A stretch of 64,000 nt of DNA from Neckera pumila (lineage: Eukaryota > Streptophyta > Bryopsida > Hypnales > Neckeraceae): the NCBI GenBank assembly GCA_963969595.1, contig OZ018413.1, positions 13,629,711-13,693,710 of the forward strand, written 5' to 3'. Position numbers and translations under genes: made by a program. Positions 12,701 through 24,580 of the stretch are shown here, in pieces (within the stretch, counting starts at the first letter, position 1; each line of letters begins with the position of its first letter). Under the pieces are notes generated by a model that worked only from the letters and a program-made list of their open reading frames with translations, did no database searches and was not told the origin of the DNA.

Positions 12701-13509
12701 TAATGCTTACAATTGATGTGTCAAATTTTTTTTCCTATACAATATGGAAATATGTGTAATTGATGTTTAAAAGGTTCTCATGGACACATTATATTGTTTT
12801 AGAAGGTAATTTGAAAAGGTATATGTGGACCTTCTTTACTACGTATAAAGGTCATAGCCATATGTCACAAGGATGTTTTACGCCTTTTGAGACACTTCAA
12901 GTTCCAAAATCTAGAGATCATGCATATAAAGTTCTCCCATTTTGAAAGAAAAAACTAGGCCTATTCTTTAGGGACATTTTGGTCACAATCATGTACATTC
13001 CAAGCACCTACATTGTGACATTAATCCCTAAGAGTCCCGACATTTACTTGGTAAATTTCAATTATCTTCAAGAAATTATTGTTGGAGTCAAAAACCCGGA
13101 TGAAATACTTTCCATTACATTGGAAAAGCAATTTTTTGTCTATTCTTATGCAATGTAACTAACGCAAGTCTCTTGATTTTAATACAAGGATTTAAATCAA
13201 ATCATGTAGGGATGGGAAGGACAACAAAAACTTGCAAAAATGAAAATCTTATGACTAGATTCTTTTTGGACCATAATTGATTTCACCTGAAAAGTTCCAA
13301 ATTCAAAATTCCCCTGCTACCTACCAATGACTCTCAGGGGTTAAGTACATTGTCTGACGAATGTCATCCAAGACCGACGAGTATCATCCAACACGGGGCA
13401 GACCAAGCCCGTAAGCAGAATCACGGAGAAGAGGCCAGCTGTGGCACTGAGCGAGCCTTTGCACCATCGCAGTTCGCCATTCTGCAAGAGCTGCAGAAGG
13501 AAGAGGACG
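12701..13509. other. Upstream region of the 13510 gene
   Basis: The first 600 bp are AT-rich and contain an isolated CAGGGGTTAAG (13336-13346) that resembles a TTAA-element right end. From about 13350 the base composition rises in GC, marking the promoter and 5' UTR of the following gene. An upstream frame beginning at 13441 is in phase with the main start, so a longer N-terminus is possible. I see no convincing TATA box. Confidence 0.4.
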
Positions 13510-15028
13510 ATGGCTATGGCAGGCCGATGCCTTCACAGGTTTCTCTTAGCCGCGGGATCCGTCCCGTCTCGCCTCCGCACAGCATTGCCTGTCTTCTCTG
13601 CCGCAGCTCCTGCAGCATTCGCTCCCACGGCAGCATCGTTTCTGGGACCCGGTTTGGTTTCATGTCCCTCTTCCTCTGTTTTTAGGGCTTCCCGGATGCG
13701 TAGAAATCTTTGCTGTACTTCAAAATTGAGTGGATTGGGTTTCGGAGTGTGATTAGTTTTGGAATTGGTAGTGAGGAGCGTAACAGAGCCGCGAATTTTA
13801 GATGTTCCGGGTTGCATTGTGGGATCGCGGGGTTTTAGTATGCATTCATTGGGAGTCGTGAGCTGGTTTTGGAGAAGTGGTATGTTGGGATTCACGATTT
13901 CGTACTCTTATTGGATTTTCGTAGGAATTCGTTCGTGAGGGTTTTGCTGCTGATCAGACTGTTTTGTTGACGGATTCTTACTTTAAATTCAGACTTTCAT
14001 GTTTGGAATCCGCTATTGTAGGATGAGCTATTTTCAAGCAAATTTCACTTACATCCATGACTGAGTGCAAGTGACGCCTGATCTTGAGGCTGAACTTAAA
14101 TAAAATCCAATGCTGATATTTGAGTATTTAATACAATAGCTACAATTTTATAAATCCATGCCCTAGTTTTGAGTTGTACATTTCGCAATCAGTATTTACT
14201 TATTGTCTAGAATTATTAACGCATATTTTTGAGGTGGCTCTTGGTTTTAATTCGTCCTACCTTTGAGTTCAGGATGTTGATCTATGAGTTCAACCATGAT
14301 GTGCAGATTCTCTTGCTCGCCAACATTCAGCGGATAGTAATCTCAGAGCCACTTCCTTTTCAATAATCGATAGTGGTTTCAGAGCCATTCACAGTGCTCC
14401 GTTGCTCAACAATGAGACCCTTCACCGCAACTCTGCGAGTCGCCTTGGGTTACAGCTTTTGGCTGGTCTTGAGATCCACAGCATCAAGAGTATTAGCTCC
14501 TTCTCAACAAAAGCATCACCTCCAAATGACATCAACACTGCTGTGATTGAGAAGCCGAAAACACTAGACGATTTTCAGCATGAGGAGATTGTAGGTCCAA
14601 CAGTGGAACGAGACGAGTCCCCTGTTGCTGATGAGCTACGAGAAGCTCTTGGCATTCTCCAGAAACGGATGCTAAGCTTCCAGAAGAGCCTCGTTGTGCT
14701 AGGAGGTCTCCAAGGCGCTGGAGCTGTGTGGTGTTACGTCTCATGGCATGCTTTGGATCCCACTTGGCAGCTGGTGCCCTCTGCCTTGATGTCGTTGATG
14801 CTTGCGTTTGTTTTAAGGGTAGCTCTTCAACCTATTAGCTTCTTTGGAAAGCTCGAGGAGAGAAGCAGGTTGCGTATCATTACTCTCTCTCTTATGATTG
14901 CTAAAGGATTTTCTTCGTTTTTCAATAGAGCTCGTATCCTGGTGGCAGCTTCGGCATTGGGGTTGCTCTGTGTGCTTTTGTACAATCCATCGACGTACTT
15001 GTTGGGTCTTTTGGGAATCCTCAAGTAG
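13510..15028 (+). CDS. Organelle-targeted membrane protein, 303 aa, two exons
   Basis: Exon 1 is 13510-13699 and exon 2 is 14307-15028; the 607-bp intron runs from GTAGAA to GTGCAG and the join is in phase (C|AT, His). The start ATG at 13510 was chosen because it opens a leader rich in Arg, Ala and Ser with no acidic residues for about 65 residues (MAMAGRCLHRFLLAAGSVPS...), typical of a mitochondrial presequence. The 13441 ATG in the same frame would add 23 residues. The middle is a hydrophilic linker (about 145-180, with DELREALGILQKR). The C-terminal third has hydrophobic segments near residues 192-210, 220-240, 251-269 and 273-300, so about four membrane spans, with charged loops such as KLEERSRLR. 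I do not recognise the family and assign no function. Splice sites are predicted by eye. The gene is isolated, convergent with RPS19, and its GC content is well above the surrounding repeats. Confidence 0.75.
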
Positions 15029-16432
15029 GAGCTGAGGGCAGAATCCAAGAATGCGTATCCATATAGTTAAGTTCAACATTCTCATTCCATTCAGTTGTCA
15101 CTGACGAGGTACCCAGGTGGTGTTATTTTATTGCCCACTATTTAGTGTCAAGATTGTCTTAAGTGTTGACTGTCGAGCCTTGTAAGATAGGAAACTTGTA
15201 TTCACCTTGTACAATTTATTGTCGCTCATCAAACTACCCATGCAATATTTAGTGTTGGTGATAATGTGTCATATACGCACATGAGCATTTATATGTCCTC
15301 TGGCCGTGTGACCTGCAATATATGAATCTCATCAGTTATACTTCAGACTTTGGTCAGAGTTTCACATGACTCTCACCGTTGCATTGAATTTATCCCAGTG
15401 TCAGAACACACAACATCGGTCAACAATATCAAAATGAGTGTATTACAAGTACATGGAAACGATGTCCATGTGATCGCATTTATCTTGCACCTGAATCCAT
15501 AGACAATCATAGAAATCTTCAAATCGACACCGTACATTATCCCCGTGCACAATGAAGCTTCATTTGTTCAACTTTCAACAACACAAATGGCACCGTGATT
15601 ATACTAGAAACATTTCCACAAACCAACAAGTCCGAACCAGAAATACAACATAGGAACTCCACATATCATTTCATTCGTCACTTCTCATAAGGGAAACCCA
15701 AAACTGATAAGGTAACTACACCTAAAAGCGCACGGTTCCTAAAAGCGCACAGTGGATATTCTTGCCTAAAATGTACTCCCACTATTCATATGACTCTATG
15801 ATCGCTTTTGGGTACAACTATTCTCAACACTTTGGAAATTCGTAGTTTATTCTAAGAGAATCTAGAATCCCCTTTTGACTACCAATGGGATTCTACAAAA
15901 AAAATTCAATATAATAGTAAAAAACATGCTGAATCAAGCTGAATTGCTTAACTGTGCGATTTAAGGTGCAGTTACCTTACCAGTCAATAGTCATACCCAA
16001 AACTTTCCTAGTCCAAATTGAGTCCCCTATCTAAACACGTAACGTTTCAACCCAGATGTCTTGTACATGTGTACATACGGGACGCACTTTTGAGTAAACT
16101 TACCTTATATCAGGATCTTACGTACAAACATGAGAAGAAAGACGTGCACCTTATATAGGATCTCGTATTCGAACATGAGAAGAACGAGGTGCACACCGAG
16201 AAGGAGGCCAACTAGAGATCATGGCCAGACAATGGTGAGTATCACCGAGAAATAAAATATTGATTGAAAAGAAGTGAAGGTTCACGGTGCAGTGCAACAC
16301 AGTACACTGTGCTTGATTACCATGCCGTTGGAAAATGAATATCCTGTTGTATTGCAAAACCTACAGAGTCTCACTCAGGACATGGTGCACAGCCTGGATT
16401 TTTCAATCTGAAAGAGTTACAATTCAACGAAT
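15029..16432. other. Intergenic, convergent 3' flanks
   Basis: This interval lies between the stop codons of two convergent genes and must hold both 3' UTRs. No clear AATAAA signal was identified for either. GC content is moderate, with no transposon ends of the types found elsewhere. A 46-bp tandem duplication is annotated separately. Confidence 0.5.
16103..16193. repeat. 46-bp tandem duplication
   Basis: Two imperfect copies, each beginning CCTTATAT and containing ACATGAGAAGAA and GTGCA, lie at 16103-16148 and 16149-16193. They are downstream of RPS19. Confidence 0.7.
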
Positions 16433-18060
16433 TTAAGCTGCAGCGGCACCACTGCGCCCAGCTACCTGATCTAAGTCGCGCTGTCCTTCGGAGGTGATGC
16501 GCCTTCCTCTGAAAATGGAGAAAAAGACATCAATGATAGATAAAAGGCCATGTAACTACATAAATAACACACCCTATCAAGGCTCAATGAGATTCCAAAA
16601 CGAACGACACCATTCCTTGAAACAAGTAACCTAATTGCGTTTATGTTCAGAACTACTCTTCAGACTGCGTCTTTAAATACTTAAAAGTGCGTCCCTGTCT
16701 AGAGGAATGCGTTATCCCATAAGACACCAGAACTCGACACTCTAAAATTCAACAAGCAGATTGCCCAGCTGATAGAGAACCGACTGATATTGAATTGAAA
16801 GGGACAATTTAATTAGGAATGTGCTGTAATGCAGACTCACCCCTTGGGGTCCTTCTCGACGATGTTGAGAGCCTCTAGCTGCTTCAGGCAGTGCCTGGCG
16901 ATCGAACCACTGCTCTTTGCAAAGTGAGATGGCCTACTTCCATTGCTCTTGCGGCCACCATAAATCTTCTTGAAAGCACCGACACCAATTCCTCCCCTCA
17001 AGTAAATCTTCCTGGCCATGGAAGCTAACCAACCAACCAGTGCAGTCGCGCAATGAGAGCCAGAAAATTCACCAATAAGTCAATCATGAAGCGAAAGCAG
17101 AAATTCGTTGCATCCCGTAACCCCTAAAGGACCACATTGAGAATCGTAACTGTATAGCACTCTTTCAGTGAGCCCAAGTCGTCTTTCTATTATTCAAATT
17201 TTACTTGTTTCTCGACCAACACATGCAATATCCATCGCTGTTTCTGGTGATATAGATTTGGCCCATCTAGATGATAACTTTCACTACATGATCAATCAAA
17301 TGTTCATTCTAAACCCGTGAAATCTTGATCCTCCAGGAATTAATACTTTTTAATAATTGAAGATGTTTCAAAGTCTTCCATTTCAATTATCCGTTCCACC
17401 AACAAAGGAGATGAATTAACCTCGGGGATATGAAAATCAGAACAGTCCCATGAAGTGAAATAGATGACGTAGTTCATACCAGTTCGGATGTAGTACCAGT
17501 CAGCTTCATAAGGTGCCAATTCCTTGAAGGTTGCGGTCTTCACAAGATCGGCCCACACTGGTACCTCAATCTAAAATCACAGAAAAAACGTAATGGCCTC
17601 AGATTTCCCAATGCAGCTACTGACTACCGAAGTAATGCCTCTAAACCCCAAACCCTAGTCACTGGCACCACAGACCCAACCTAACGCACTCAATAGAGAG
17701 TATATTGCTTGGGAAGGTTGCAATCTTCACGAGATCGGACTATAACTCAATCCAAAAGCAGAGACAACACGTAATAGAGTCCGATTTCCACCTTCAACAC
17801 CAATGCACGTCCGCACGTCCTAAACCTAAAACCCTAATCACCTGTACCACAAACCCTACCCAAAGAGAGAGTAGAGAAAACTAGAAATACTTAATTGACT
17901 CAGAAATCCAGCTCTTTCGCTTTGCAAATCTCCATCCTAATTCTTTTTAATAAATCCTAAAAAAATTGCATTCGACTTATACCTTGCCGGAGCGCTTCAA
18001 ATGAGCAGCATAACTGCGCACGAACTCGTGCGAAGACACATCTTTGACGGTCTTTGCCAT
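16433..18060 (-). CDS. RPS19: 40S ribosomal protein S19 (eS19), four exons
   Basis: Exons on the minus strand are 18060-17983, 17570-17480, 17024-16841 and 16508-16433, joined by GT-AG introns to give 142 residues. The product begins [20 protein letters not shown] and contains [69 protein letters not shown] and [19 protein letters not shown], with a Ser-Gly-Ala-rich tail. These are the conserved blocks of eukaryotic eS19, and the length is normal for plants (about 143). The protein sits in the head of the small ribosomal subunit and is needed for 18S rRNA maturation. All blocks are intact and all junctions preserve frame, so this is a functional gene. Intron 1 and the promoter hold telo-box motifs usual for plant ribosomal protein genes. 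Intron 2 holds an isolated TTAA-element end-like motif (about 17118). Confidence 0.95.
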
Positions 18061-18250
18061 GGCGATGATGCGACGTCGGGCGTCCTGCAACACTGTGTGA
18101 CTCGATCGAGAGGCAGACTCACACGGCGAAAAGGAATGTCACGGTGCCCCAATGCGTGATTTCACCCATCCAACCCTAAATTTTGACGGCCCGATCGCAC
18201 CATTGGGGCTTCATCCAACGGTCCAGCGCTTCCCTCATTCATCCTCCTCT
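18061..18250 (-). promoter_or_regulatory. RPS19 promoter and 5' leader with telo box
   Basis: The GC-richer sequence directly upstream of the RPS19 start contains AACCCTAAA at 18172-18180. Further AAACCCTA(A/G) motifs are in intron 1 (about 17647, 17829 and 17851). Telo boxes (AAACCCTAA) are known elements of plant ribosomal-protein and translation-factor promoters. Function here is inferred from motif and position. Confidence 0.5.
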
Positions 18251-19200
18251 TTCTCTTTCATTACACTCTAATGCGGACAATCTGGAATCAGTCACAGAGG
18301 TCAAATTACAGTTTCATTGAAATCTAAGGTGGAAGCACCCAAAACCGTCAATATTAAGCAATTCAGCACAATTGGAGGCGAATTTTCCTTAAATTCATAT
18401 TTTTATAGTATTGGCGAGTGAAAATCATGAATATTCCAAAAAAAAAAAAGATTTTTCGGATGTGACATATAATTTCTATGATTTTTCAAAGAGACCACTC
18501 TCTAGACCATTGAACCTGTCACATAGGTGGACCCAAGACTGAAATCAACAAAAATCAATAGTTAGCAAATGAGGATTAGGTATGTGTCCTTGAAAATAAT
18601 GCGTCAGCAAATGAAAGCCAAGCATTACAAAGACACATTTATGAGAAGTGTAGGGAGAGATTTGGTGACAACCTAAGGTACAAAAATGGAAGCAAGGATG
18701 CTAATGGGTGTTTCTGCCTTATACCTTAAAACTAGTTAGTTAGTTTGTTTCTTTTGTTTGTTTATTTGTTTGTTTTGCTTGTTTTGTTTTGATTGATGCA
18801 TTGAGTCCCCATGCCACATTCTTGGTATTATTGGAAAGCTTTCTACAAGGAGGGGTGCATAGACTTTGTTTTGTGTTTTTTCCAAAGTAAAAGATAATTT
18901 AATTCAATTTTTAATTTAAACATAATTCACAATTCCATAACTTTCACATTGCAACAACGTTCTTGCACTCTTTTGTGCACAAAGGAGTTCCAAAATTGTT
19001 GTGAATTGAAAAATTAGTTTTGCTTTTATTTGATTGTGGCAAAGGCACAAGGCACACTAGTGATCATTGAAAAGATGAAATATTTATTTACTTGGATGAA
19101 CGCTTTTCATCAAGCTTGCATAAGAATTTCTAAGAATTTCATCACTAGTTGAAAAATGAATTTTGATGCATTAGGAAAATTGAAGAATTGGTGAATTCAA
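18251..19200. other. Intergenic DNA, no gene seen
   Basis: AT-rich with a TTTG-type simple repeat at 18735-18791. No gene supported. The end near 19152 (TTTTGATGCATTAGGAAAA) repeats the sequence found at 19477, flanking the next MITE. Confidence 0.5.
18735..18791. repeat. Imperfect (TTTG)n simple repeat
   Basis: A run of GTTT/TTTG units with a few interruptions. Confidence 0.8.
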
Positions 19201-19460
19201 CTACACTAAAAATGATATTTAGTGTTGGCAACACTAATTATGAACCTTGACACTAAATATCATAAATAAGTAACACTAAATCTAATTTCTAACACTAACT
19301 ATGCTCTATGGTAAATCTGAAATCTGAAAAGGTTTACATTTAGTGTTAGAACACGTTAAAAAAATGAACTAAATCCGCTACAATTCAAATTTAGTGTTGT
19401 GGCTGGTAGGGGGGTAAAACACTAAATGTCATACTACACTAAATATCATTTTTAGTGTAG
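19201..19460. mobile_element. MITE with 25-bp perfect terminal inverted repeats
   Basis: The first 25 bases (19201-19225, starting CTACACTAAAAATG) and the last 25 (19436-19460, ending CATTTTTAGTGTAG) are perfect reverse complements. The interior is filled with further ACACTAA/TTAGTGT motifs in both orientations, like the subterminal repeats of CACTA-type elements. The length is 260 bp with no coding sequence. No clear target duplication is visible. Confidence 0.7.
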
Positions 19461-19484
19461 TGATGAAATTCTTCATTTTTGATG

Positions 19485-19884
19485 CATTAGGAAAAAAGAG
19501 AATCCAAAAAGTGTCCGCTAATGCAAAAATTTGGGTGAGAAGAGCCTTCTCAACTCACTAATTAGGCCAAGAACTCTATAATGAATTCAAGAATTCATCA
19601 TCATTACCCAATTCATTTCCATGATCTCATAAATTAGTAGATGGGAAAAGCCTTCTCAATTCACTAATTGTCCAAGAATTGCATGATAAATTCAAAAATT
19701 TGTCATCATTATCTAATGCGTTCCTAACATATCATAAATCTCATGATGGCTTCTTCATGGAAGATGGAGCACATGCCAAGCGGTGGTTGTAATGAAGATG
19801 TGGTCGCTCTCATACTCATATAATTAGTATAAAAATTAGTAAGAAAACTCAAGGTCTCTTTGTGGGTTCAATTTCCTCCTAATG
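19485..19884. mobile_element. CATTAGG-ended MITE, copy 1
   Basis: It starts CATTAGGAAAA and ends TTCAATTTCCTCCTAATG. The roughly 400-bp interior is nearly collinear with 23539-23944 (AATGCAAAAATTTGGGTG, CCTTCTCAACTCACTAATT, TCATGATGGCTTCTTCATG, GTGGTTGTAATGAAGATG). It lies immediately after the 19201-19460 MITE. It is non-coding. Confidence 0.7.
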
Positions 19885-19946
19885 TGATTTCATCTATTCT
19901 AAGTAATTGTCATTCATCATTTGGCAACACAAAAATCTTTTTTGAA

Positions 19947-20342
19947 TTAACCCTTTAGTGACCGTTTGACTGCTTTTTGGTCAAATTTTGGATTCTTTGT
20001 CTTTTACTACCTTCAATATAGGGTATTTGAAAAAACGAGCAAATAGAGCTTCAACATGCGCTCCAAGCAAATCCGATTTCAAAAATTATGGGCAATAATG
20101 TATTATAATGCTTCAGTTGAAGGCTACTTCAATGCATTGCACTTTGAAGATCACTCACAACAAATTGCATTGTCAGATGATATTCACTTTTTGTTTTTTT
20201 CATAGATAAAGCCTACAACATCAATTTCTATGCTCTGATCTAAGATTACTTCCTTGGAATAGTGATGAAATTTTCCTTTTCCAAATTTGTATTCAAAAAT
20301 TGTGCTTGCCCCACAAATCAACCACGGTCACTAAAGGGTTAA
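19947..20342. mobile_element. TTAA element, 400-bp family D, copy 2
   Basis: It begins TTAACCCTTTAGTGACCGT and ends ACGGTCACTAAAGGGTTAA, a perfect 19-bp inverted repeat including the TTAA. The interior is partly alignable to 3805-4204. It is 396 bp and non-coding. Confidence 0.85.
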
Positions 20343-21604
20343 TAAAAAAACTCTCCTATTATTTTGTCTTTGTGCTAATTCTCACTACTAAATTTAATAT
20401 TGCTTTTGAGAAGTTTGGAATGAAAGGAAAGTGAAATGTTAATTGCCATATAAATTATTTTTGATTTTTATATGGAAACTTTATAAAGAAAGGGACATAA
20501 GCATCAAATTTGTCAAATTAAGATTTGTACTTGGCTATGTGTGTGCGCGTAAGTAGTTGACGCTGGAGTGACAAGTATTGGAGGAAGTCAAAAATAAGAA
20601 CCCTAAATGAGCCACCACAATGGCTCACAATTACAAAAAGGGATTTAAACAATCTAGGTGAAATTACAAATCAAGAAGTAGTAGTAAGAATGATTAATTT
20701 GTAATTATGAAGTAATGGGCTCCGAGGTAGACTGCAATGGGAACACTGGGCCTAAGTTAAAAAATATAATTAGGAAAACTAAGGAGAAAGTTTTAGGAAA
20801 AAATGGGGATTTTAAACAAAATACTACAAGCAAAAAAAGATATTCGAGGAAAATCAAAAATCAAAATATTAAAAAATGAAAAGAATGAAAAAAATAATTA
20901 GTAGAATAAAAACAACTTCTAGTATACTAACATTATGATAAGAATGTTAAAATAGGGAAAATATTGAATTAGTGATTTTACAATAAGTAAGTGGAGTTTG
21001 CACCAATTTAACATGTTTTACACTAATTTTATACTAATTTAGAGTATTGACAGTAAATCAGTGGAAGATGAAAGTAAGAATGAACATTAAGCCATTAATT
21101 GGGTTTAAATTAAGTTTGAAGATGTATGGTGTTTTGCATAGGGGGATATTATTAATGGATTATGGGCATTTTGAGGCTTAAATTGATAGAAATGAAGTGA
21201 CAAAACAATGGTAGGACAATTTGTTGATTAGTTTCATCATTTTTGGAGAAAAATGGGTATTAAGGTTTGTGTTTGGTAGGTTTAATTTGGTAGTTTTGAA
21301 CCGTAAAGGTTGGAAGCCCATCTTTCTGTGCCTAGATCATGGTGTAGGAATATATTTAGATTTCAATTAGTAGGATAGAAGGTCTAGTGGTTAGCTTTTT
21401 AAAATGTTAGAGTTTCCTCCATTTGGAACTTAGACAAAGTTGTGGCACTTCAATTAATTAGCAGAGGTTTCCACCATTTGAAATCTGGGGCAACAACTTC
21501 AACAACTATAGCATATGGGGTTGGTAGTATTTAGGAGCTAAAATGATTGAAAATGGTAGTGGATCATGTTAGAATTTCAACGAGATTAGTTTCATAAAAG
21601 TTTA
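20343..21604. other. AT-rich intergenic DNA, no gene seen
   Basis: No gene supported. Open frames are short and low in complexity. Confidence 0.5.
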
Positions 21605-22020
21605 AAGAATGAGGGAGTGGTGGCCAATTGAGTCCATGGAGGTTGGCAACCATTGCAATTCGGGGCAATGCAAATAAGACAAGTTTAAAGGATAATATCG
21701 GAAAGCCCACAATGAATTAAAATCTGAATTTTTGGAAAGAGGTTGAGGTTGAGGTTGAGGTTGAAAGTAGAGTTTTAAAGAACGGTCAAAAGATTTGAAG
21801 ATTGGATGAGGTGATGGTGGCCAATTGAATCCAAAGAAGTTGGTGGCCGTTGCAATATTGGAAAACTCAAGTGGGACAAGTTTGAAGAACAATAGCAAAA
21901 AGACCAAATAAATTAAGATCTGAAACTTTGAAAGGTATAGCTAGAGCTCAAATTCAAGTTTTCAAAGAACCAAAGCTTACAAGATTTGAAGATTAGACAA
22001 GGTGACGGTAGTCAATCTAA
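21605..22020. repeat. Tandem duplication of about 190-200 bp
   Basis: Two diverged copies, about 21612-21805 and 21806-22000, share GGTGGCCAATTGA.TCCA, a GTTGGCAACC/GTTGGTGGCCG block, GACAAGTTT and AATTAA.ATCTGAA. Four perfect GGTTGA hexamers lie at 21741-21764 inside the first copy. Confidence 0.6.
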
Positions 22021-22250
22021 TGAGAGATGGCTAGTTCCCATAGTAGTGGCCGTCTATATTATCTTCTATGTTCCCCTTTTGGATTTGTTAAACTCCTATG
22101 AAGATGCACAAAATTGGTTAGAAGTTTATGGTATAAATAATATCTTTTAAAGGATCCACACAATTGTTTAGGAAATGTGGTGCTACTTAGGATTTTTCTA
22201 TGGTCACCAAACCTTGAAAAGTGATTTATTTACCAAAATCCAGTACCTAA

Positions 22251-22651
22251 TAAGGTAGGATGCTCTAAAAGCAACCGGCTTCTTCAAATTGACCCTATAA
22301 AATGGTACATAATGGATATGAGGTGGTCTTTTAGTCATTAATTAAATCCATAAAAAAAGTGTTCTTTATTGCAAGAGCCAGTTCTTGGCCTTGATTTCCT
22401 CAAATCACTTTAAAAGTTGTAAGTGGATGCATTTTGGAAGACCTAGGGTCTCAAGTAGATATCTACAATAGAAATCTTAGGAAATTCATAACTAATTCAA
22501 AAATGCTTCCAAAAATATCAAACCAGTTGTGTTATGTTTAGCATCCATTTTTCTTTCTTGGAAAAATGAGTAAAAAAGATTTCTATTCGTGCAAACCTAC
22601 AAAAAAGGCGGATCAGCCATTAAATGGTCGCTTTTAGAACATCCTACCTTA
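22251..22651. mobile_element. MITE with 25-bp inverted ends, about 400 bp
   Basis: It starts TAAGGTAGGATGCTCTAAAA and ends TTTTAGAACATCCTACCTTA, reverse complements with one mismatch over 20 bp. TA at both outermost positions fits a TA duplication. It is non-coding. Superfamily is uncertain (Tc1/mariner-like if TA is the target). Confidence 0.65.
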
Positions 22652-22854
22652 TTGCTATTTCTTCTTTGCCTAGGCACCAAGAATTTATGGAATTGAATCT
22701 TAGGTTACAAGATGCTATATTTTAGCTAGGAGTGACCTTATTTGCACATGGTGGCAATTAGGAGCTCACATGGAATGTATTCCAACTAGATGTTTTGAAA
22801 ATACTTAGTAGAAGGTGGTGACTGAATCCCTTCCAGGTTCGGTATCTACTTCTT

Positions 22855-23193
22855 AAGGATGAAAATCAATTTAATTTAATTTTTTTTGAAATTCTCAACT
22901 CAATTCTCTACCATTAAGATTTAAACCTCAAAACTTTGTTGTGCAAAAAATTGAAGTTAACATGATTAAATGTCTAAAATCCTAGGATTGTTAGATTTAA
23001 TGCTTTCCTATTTTGAATACTAACATTTTGCAATCTACATAGTCAAAGTTTATGAAAAAGTTTCCACAAATTTTCATACAAGTGTTATGCCAGATCTCAT
23101 GGTAGCATTTCTTTTCATTATAGTTCTTTCTATTAGAAATGGCAATTTTGGAGTGTTTTTGATGAAGTATGGTTATAAACCTTTACAGGTTAA
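22855..23193. mobile_element. Truncated TTAA element, family A
   Basis: The right third of family A: TTCTCAACTCAATTCTCTACC, AACTTTGTTGTGCAAAAA, AGAAATGGCAATTTTGGAGT and the decayed end AACCTTTACAGGTTAA (23178-23193). The left part is missing. Confidence 0.6.
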
Positions 23194-23538
23194 TTTTGAA
23201 AATCAAGTTTGTTAAGCTTTTAAATTGATAGAGATAAAATGTTTCCTTTGATTTTTGGCAACCTTGTTATAAAATTTTCCACACTTTGCATTATAACAAT
23301 CTTGAAGTAATTGGTTGAATGTCCATTGACATTAATATTGTTGGTAGAAGATGCCGGGAGATTCATGGGAAATATTTCTATTCAATTGAAATTTGTAATT
23401 CAAAAAATGGGCTAGTTTCTAACTATTGAAGAAGATTTTGGAAAAAATGATCATTGATAGCTCTATTCAAGGATGATGTGATTTAATGTCACTCTATTTA
23501 GAAAGAAAGAATTGGAAGTAATTGCCATTTTGAAAGTC
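23194..23538. other. Intergenic DNA, no gene seen
   Basis: AT-rich, nothing supportable. Confidence 0.5.
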
Positions 23539-23944
23539 ACATTAGGAAAAAATTGAACCCCAAAAGAGGCCGCTTCATAATGCAAAAATTTGGGTGGGAA
23601 GAGCCTTTTCAACTCACTAATTGGGCCAAGAATTCTATGAGGAATTCAAAAAATTGTCATCATTATCCAATCCATCTCCATGATCTCATAAATTAGTGAG
23701 TGGGAAAAACCTTCTTAACTCACTAATTGTCCAAAAATAGCATGATGAACTCAAAAATTTATCATCATTATCCAATCAATTCCTAAGATATCATAAATCT
23801 CATGATGGCTTCTTCATGAAGGATGGAGCACATGCCAAGTGGTGGTTGTAATGAAGATGTGGTCGCTCTCATACTCATGCAATTAGTATAAAAATTGGTA
23901 AGAAAACCCATGGCCACTTTTGGGGTTCAATTTTTTCCTAATGT
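23539..23944. mobile_element. CATTAGG-ended MITE, copy 2
   Basis: It begins ACATTAGGAAAAAATTGAAC followed by CCCAAAAGAGGCC, and ends GGCCACTTTTGGGG then TTCAATTTTTTCCTAATGT. The terminal inverted repeats run about 33 bp with one mismatch. It is collinear with 19485-19884. It is non-coding; superfamily unassigned because the target duplication is not clear. Confidence 0.8.
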
Positions 23945-24440
23945 AATCCTTGTAGATTCATCTAACTGCCGTCCTTTCCCATACGAATCTTACATTCTCT
24001 ATTAGGGTAGGACAATGAAAAATGATTTGAAAACCTTTCAACAATATAGCTTTTTACTATAAAATATAGTTGTAAAGAATAATTAAAAACCTTTCAATAC
24101 TATTGAAAATGACGTCCAAATCAATTTTTTTTGTTGAATTGAATACTATAAGTTAACCAAATGGTTGCATTATTTTTGTTGAATCTTTTCAAATCTTTTT
24201 GAAATTATGAATATAGAGTTTGAATTCTAATCTAATTTTCATAAAATATAGTTTGATTTTGAATTAGATTTTGAATTAGATTAGAATTCTAATTAAATTC
24301 AAACTCTAATTCAAATTCTATTTAAAATTTGATTCAAGTAATTTGATTATATTCAAGTTTTTGAATTTTGAAATAATCAAATTTGAATAAAATCTAATTT
24401 TTCTAATTTTTGCCTTTTTGAAGGAAATTGGATTTGAAGG
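23945..24440. other. AT-rich DNA with GAATTAGATT repeats
   Basis: No gene. The stretch at 24240-24330 is built of overlapping direct and inverted 'aattagatt/aatctaatt' and 'aaattcaaa' units, and leads into the inverted arm beginning near 24440. Confidence 0.5.
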
Positions 24441-24580
24441 AAAATGGGATTTTTTTCTCACCCACCTAGCTGTGGTTGCCTTTTCATCTATTGAAAGTCG
24501 CCCTCTTTGTCTACCTACATTTGCCCCTTCATTCGCCCCTTTCCCACAATAGCCTCATCACCCACCCAAAGTTGACACTG

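Noticed and set aside
13350..13685. A 111-residue frame overlapping the first exon of the 13510 gene
   Set aside because: It is out of frame with the exon-2 continuation, while the 13510 frame gives a transit-like leader and an in-phase splice.
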